Shown: positions 3,733 through 6,145 of the stretch, in pieces
Numbering within the stretch: position 1 is the first letter of the stretch
Layout: each line of letters begins with the position of its first letter
DNA from: Planctomyces sp.
Lineage (GTDB): Bacteria; Planctomycetota; Planctomycetia; Planctomycetales; Planctomycetaceae
Direction of reading: 5' to 3'
Length of the DNA stretch: 6,145 bases
Assembly: GCA_005809115.1 (NCBI GenBank)
Contig: SYLK01000146.1
Span: 1 to 6,145 of the forward strand
Notes under the pieces: generated by a model
Told to the model about the DNA's origin: nothing
Database searches by the model: none
What the model saw: only the letters and a program-made list of their open reading frames with translations
Program-made: the position numbers and the translations under genes

Positions 3733-6145
3733 GTGGATCATCGGGGACTGGTTGCGGCATGTGTTGGGCTGATCGTGACGTACAGCGTGGTGGTGCTGTG
3801 GTACGTAGCCACGTTCCCGGATATTGGTCTGCGCTGCCTCCTGCCATTTGACGGCGATCCTCCGGCCACGGGTGGCCTGGAGATTCAGTATGTGCTGCCC
3901 GATGTGGGTGTGCCTTCCCTGAAGCCGGGCCATCACCTGCTGACGCTGAACGGGCAGCGGATCCGCACGTTTCTGGATTTCATTGAGCAGCTGAATGCGC
4001 TGCGTTCGGCCAAGATTGAGGCGGGAGGTCTGTTACAGCCGGGCTCGGACCCATCGGAATTGAGCGTGCCGCCCCTGGTGGAGATTAACGGGACCACGCT
4101 GGACGCGATTCCGGAGCGTCAGGTGGAGCTGCAGTTTGTAAATCCTTTGTCACCGGAGCCGAGGCTGAAGAACCGCGTGTACGTGCCGATTCGTCCGATC
4201 CACATGTTTGACATGACGCTGACGATCATCTGGTTTGTCAGCCAGCTGGCGATTCTGTCTGTGGCGGTGACTGCATACTGGCAGCGGCCATCGGATCGGC
4301 TGGCTCGCAATTTCTGTCTGATGTCATGTTTCGCGATGGGCGCGTTTGTCGCCGGGTTTCACTGGTGGATTCTGGTGAGCAACCCGATTCTGAACATTCC
4401 GTTTATCATCTGCGCGACTCTGCTTCCGGCGACGGTGCTGAATTTTTTCCTCGGGTTTCCCTCAGAGCCGGAATTCCTGAAGTCGCACCGCCTGCGCACT
4501 CTGCTGCTGCTGTTTGTTCCTGCGGCACTGATCACGCTGGCGCTGGTGCTGGTGTACTGGACGGCATGGTGTCTGAACGGGCGTTCGGACGACCGGTTGG
4601 CGCTGAATCTGTTTCAAAAGATGACGGTGCTGCTGAACCTGGTCTCCGGCAGCGCCGCAGCACCGCTGAATTTTTCTGCCTTGTCCACCTCGCTGCTGTC
4701 ACGGCTGCGCGGAATCGTGCATGTGGCGATCGGGACCGGCTCGGTGTATTTCGTTCTGACAGTGGTGCAGTTGTCAACCACGATGTGGCGAATTCAGGCG
4801 CCGCGGGAACGTCGCCAGACCCTCAGCATCCTGGCGGCGGCACTGACGGCCACGGTCCCGATCGGGTATACGATGTTTCTGGCTTTTTTTCGCAAGGTGG
4901 ACTTTGCTCTGGGGCAGGCGCAACTGCCGATGTTTCTGGCCAGCATGCTGTTCATGGTGGCGTATGCGCACGGGATGCTGAGGCATCGCCTGATTCTGAC
5001 GGACGACCCCGGCCGCACGAGCTGGCGATACACGCTGATGTCGATCCTGGTTTCCGGCGGCTTCGCGATGTGTCTGGCGTTCGGCGGTGTGGCGGCGCAT
5101 GCTTACCATCTGCCACTGAACTCGTCGACGATGCAGCAGATTTCGCTCTTTCTGATTCTGCTGCTGGCGGCGGTGCTGAGCCTGTGGGTCAGAGATCGCC
5201 TGCAGGCTGTGGTGGATCGCCGATTTTACAGCGAGAAGTACCAGCTGGATCGTGCTCTGCAGCAGCTCAACCGCGCTGCGGGCTACCTGGCGGACCCTTC
5301 CGGGATGTCCGAAATCACATTGAGGACCTGTCAGGATGTGACCGACGCTTCCTCGGCGTCGATGTACGCGCGCGACGCCACAGGTGTGTACCATCTGATT
5401 GGTTCGCGTTCTGCGAGTGCCCTGCCCCCGACTCTGAAGCCGGAGCAGGTTCCGGCTGCTGAACCCGGAGAGCGCGTCGTGCAGCGGGTGCCCACGCCCA
5501 ATCGCGAATCGATGAGCCCCGTGCAGCGGCTGCTGCACGATCTTCGGGCCGAGCTGCTCTGCTTTCTGCTGGACGAAGACGGACTGCATGGATTCATTGT
5601 CGTGGGCCGAAGGCGAGGCGGAGTCGCGTATACTGCGGAAGACATCGCCTTTCTGCACGCGATGGGTCAGATGAGCCTGCTGGCCCTGCACAGCTCCCGA
5701 GCCAATCAGTCGATGGCTCGGCTCGACGCGGAACTGAAGGCCAAGATGGATCGGATCGCCGATCAGCAGCGCCAGCTGACGATGCTGCTGGCCGAGCTGA
5801 CGAGCCTGCAGCAGGATGCGGGACAGGCACCCGTGCTGGCGGATGACGGTGAATTCGACCGCTGCGGGATTCGCGGCAGCAGTCCCCCCCTGCTTGAGGT
5901 CCTGGCACAGGTCCGCAAAGTCGCGCGGAGTTCTTCCACGGCGCTGATTCGGGGCGAGAGCGGAACCGGCAAGGAATCTCTGGCGCGAGTTATCCATCGC
6001 AACAGTGATCGCGCGAGTGCCCCGCTGATCTGCGTCAACTGTGCCGCACTGTCGTCGTCTCTGCTGGAAAGCGAACTGTTCGGTCACGTGCGAGGGGCAT
6101 TCACGGGCGCCCATGCGGACAAGTCCGGCCGATTTCAGGCGGCAC
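3733..6145 (+). CDS. Membrane-bound sensor and sigma-54 transcriptional activator (PDZ-like, multi-span, GAF, AAA+; C-terminus beyond right edge)
   Basis: This frame is open for 804 codons to the window edge and should encode an ATPase that opens sigma-54 RNA polymerase complexes. Numbering from the GTG at 3733, one span lies at about 6-27. A PDZ-like segment follows at about 47-145, with LKPGHHLLTLNGQRIRTFLD at 63-82 matching the ligand-loop and strand pattern. About nine more spans lie between 158 and 485. A linker VVDRRFYSEKYQLDRALQQL (493-512), of a kind seen before signalling domains, leads to a GAF-like domain at about 518-655 and a coiled coil at about 660-693. The AAA+ domain starts near 709, with Walker A GESGTGKE at 741-748 and the sigma-54 contact motif GAFTGA at 788-793, preceded by LESELFGH. 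Walker B, the sensors and any DNA-binding domain are past the edge. The GTG start has AGGA nine bases upstream. An in-frame ATG at 3643 would add 30 unlike-looking residues. No response-regulator receiver domain is present, so it probably senses directly. Confidence 0.93.
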   Translation, partial: MDHRGLVAACVGLIVTYSVVVLWYVATFPDIGLRCLLPFDGDPPATGGLEIQYVLPDVGVPSLKPGHHLLTLNGQRIRTFLDFIEQLNALRSAKIEAGGLLQPGSDPSELSVPPLVEINGTTLDAIPERQVELQFVNPLSPEPRLKNRVYVPIRPIHMFDMTLTIIWFVSQLAILSVAVTAYWQRPSDRLARNFCLMSCFAMGAFVAGFHWWILVSNPILNIPFIICATLLPATVLNFFLGFPSEPEFLKSHRLRTLLLLFVPAALITLALVLVYWTAWCLNGRSDDRLALNLFQKMTVLLNLVSGSAAAPLNFSALSTSLLSRLRGIVHVAIGTGSVYFVLTVVQLSTTMWRIQAPRERRQTLSILAAALTATVPIGYTMFLAFFRKVDFALGQAQLPMFLASMLFMVAYAHGMLRHRLILTDDPGRTSWRYTLMSILVSGGFAMCLAFGGVAAHAYHLPLNSSTMQQISLFLILLLAAVLSLWVRDRLQAVVDRRFYSEKYQLDRALQQLNRAAGYLADPSGMSEITLRTCQDVTDASSASMYARDATGVYHLIGSRSASALPPTLKPEQVPAAEPGERVVQRVPTPNRESMSPVQRLLHDLRAELLCFLLDEDGLHGFIVVGRRRGGVAYTAEDIAFLHAMGQMSLLALHSSRANQSMARLDAELKAKMDRIADQQRQLTMLLAELTSLQQDAGQAPVLADDGEFDRCGIRGSSPPLLEVLAQVRKVARSSSTALIRGESGTGKESLARVIHRNSDRASAPLICVNCAALSSSLLESELFGHVRGAFTGAHADKSGRFQAA

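Noticed and set aside
3344..3847. A 167-codon minus-strand frame with ALGAE-like repeats
   Set aside because: Its ATG falls inside the activator's coding region, and its right half is antisense to the first span and PDZ-like domain. The ALGAE repeats are simply the GGCGCC palindromes translated. A different minus frame (stop at 3384) reads more like protein.
4326..5462. A 378-codon plus-strand frame inside the activator gene
   Set aside because: It is out of frame with the membrane spans and GAF-like domain, and its Gly, Ala, Arg and Asp-rich composition is that of a shadow.
4774..6114. A 446-codon open frame on the minus strand, antisense to the sigma-54 activator
   Set aside because: It lies opposite a gene with clear motifs (Walker A, GAFTGA), is rich in Gln, Arg and His as expected of antisense frames in GC-rich DNA, and shows no domain.

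Overview
The window comes from a GC-rich bacterial chromosome. I infer a planctomycete (Planctomycetota) from three things: a sigma-54 regulator with a PDZ-like, multi-membrane-span and GAF architecture, a membrane-anchored C39-type peptidase, and short unknown membrane proteins in loose operons. No marker gene proves this. There is no rRNA, tRNA, CRISPR array or recognisable insertion sequence.

Left part (1-3145), all on the minus strand. Read in transcription order, it holds plsC (1-acylglycerol-3-phosphate acyltransferase, 2366-3145), folE (GTP cyclohydrolase I, 1703-2317), an unrecognised eight-span membrane protein (903-1706) that overlaps the folE stop by four bases, a 367-base gap with a large hairpin, and the N-terminal part of a membrane protein with a C39-like cysteine peptidase domain that runs off the left edge (1-535). 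plsC, folE and the membrane gene look like one operon. A sigma-70-like promoter candidate lies at 3208-3235.

Middle part (3146-3732), an intergenic region of 587 bases with much structure. From right to left it has five copies of GCGCCGA, three of them inside a perfect 10-bp palindrome (3560-3643). Next come a minus-strand reading frame that looks like the end of a protein but has no ATG, and a full match to the sigma-54 -24/-12 promoter consensus on the minus strand (3424-3439). Last is a long imperfect inverted repeat whose far arm runs directly into eight T residues (minus strand, 3267-3274). Taken together this could be a sigma-54-driven small structured RNA of about 147 nt with upstream enhancer sites. 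It could also be a degraded or dispersed genomic repeat.

Right part (3733-6145), plus strand: one very large gene, cut by the right edge. It encodes a membrane-bound sensor and sigma-54 activator: one N-terminal span, a PDZ-like domain, about nine more spans, a GAF-like domain, a coiled coil, and the start of an AAA+ domain with Walker A and an intact GAFTGA motif. This sigma-54 activator gene diverges from a sigma-54 promoter match, and that pairing is the most interesting aspect of the window.
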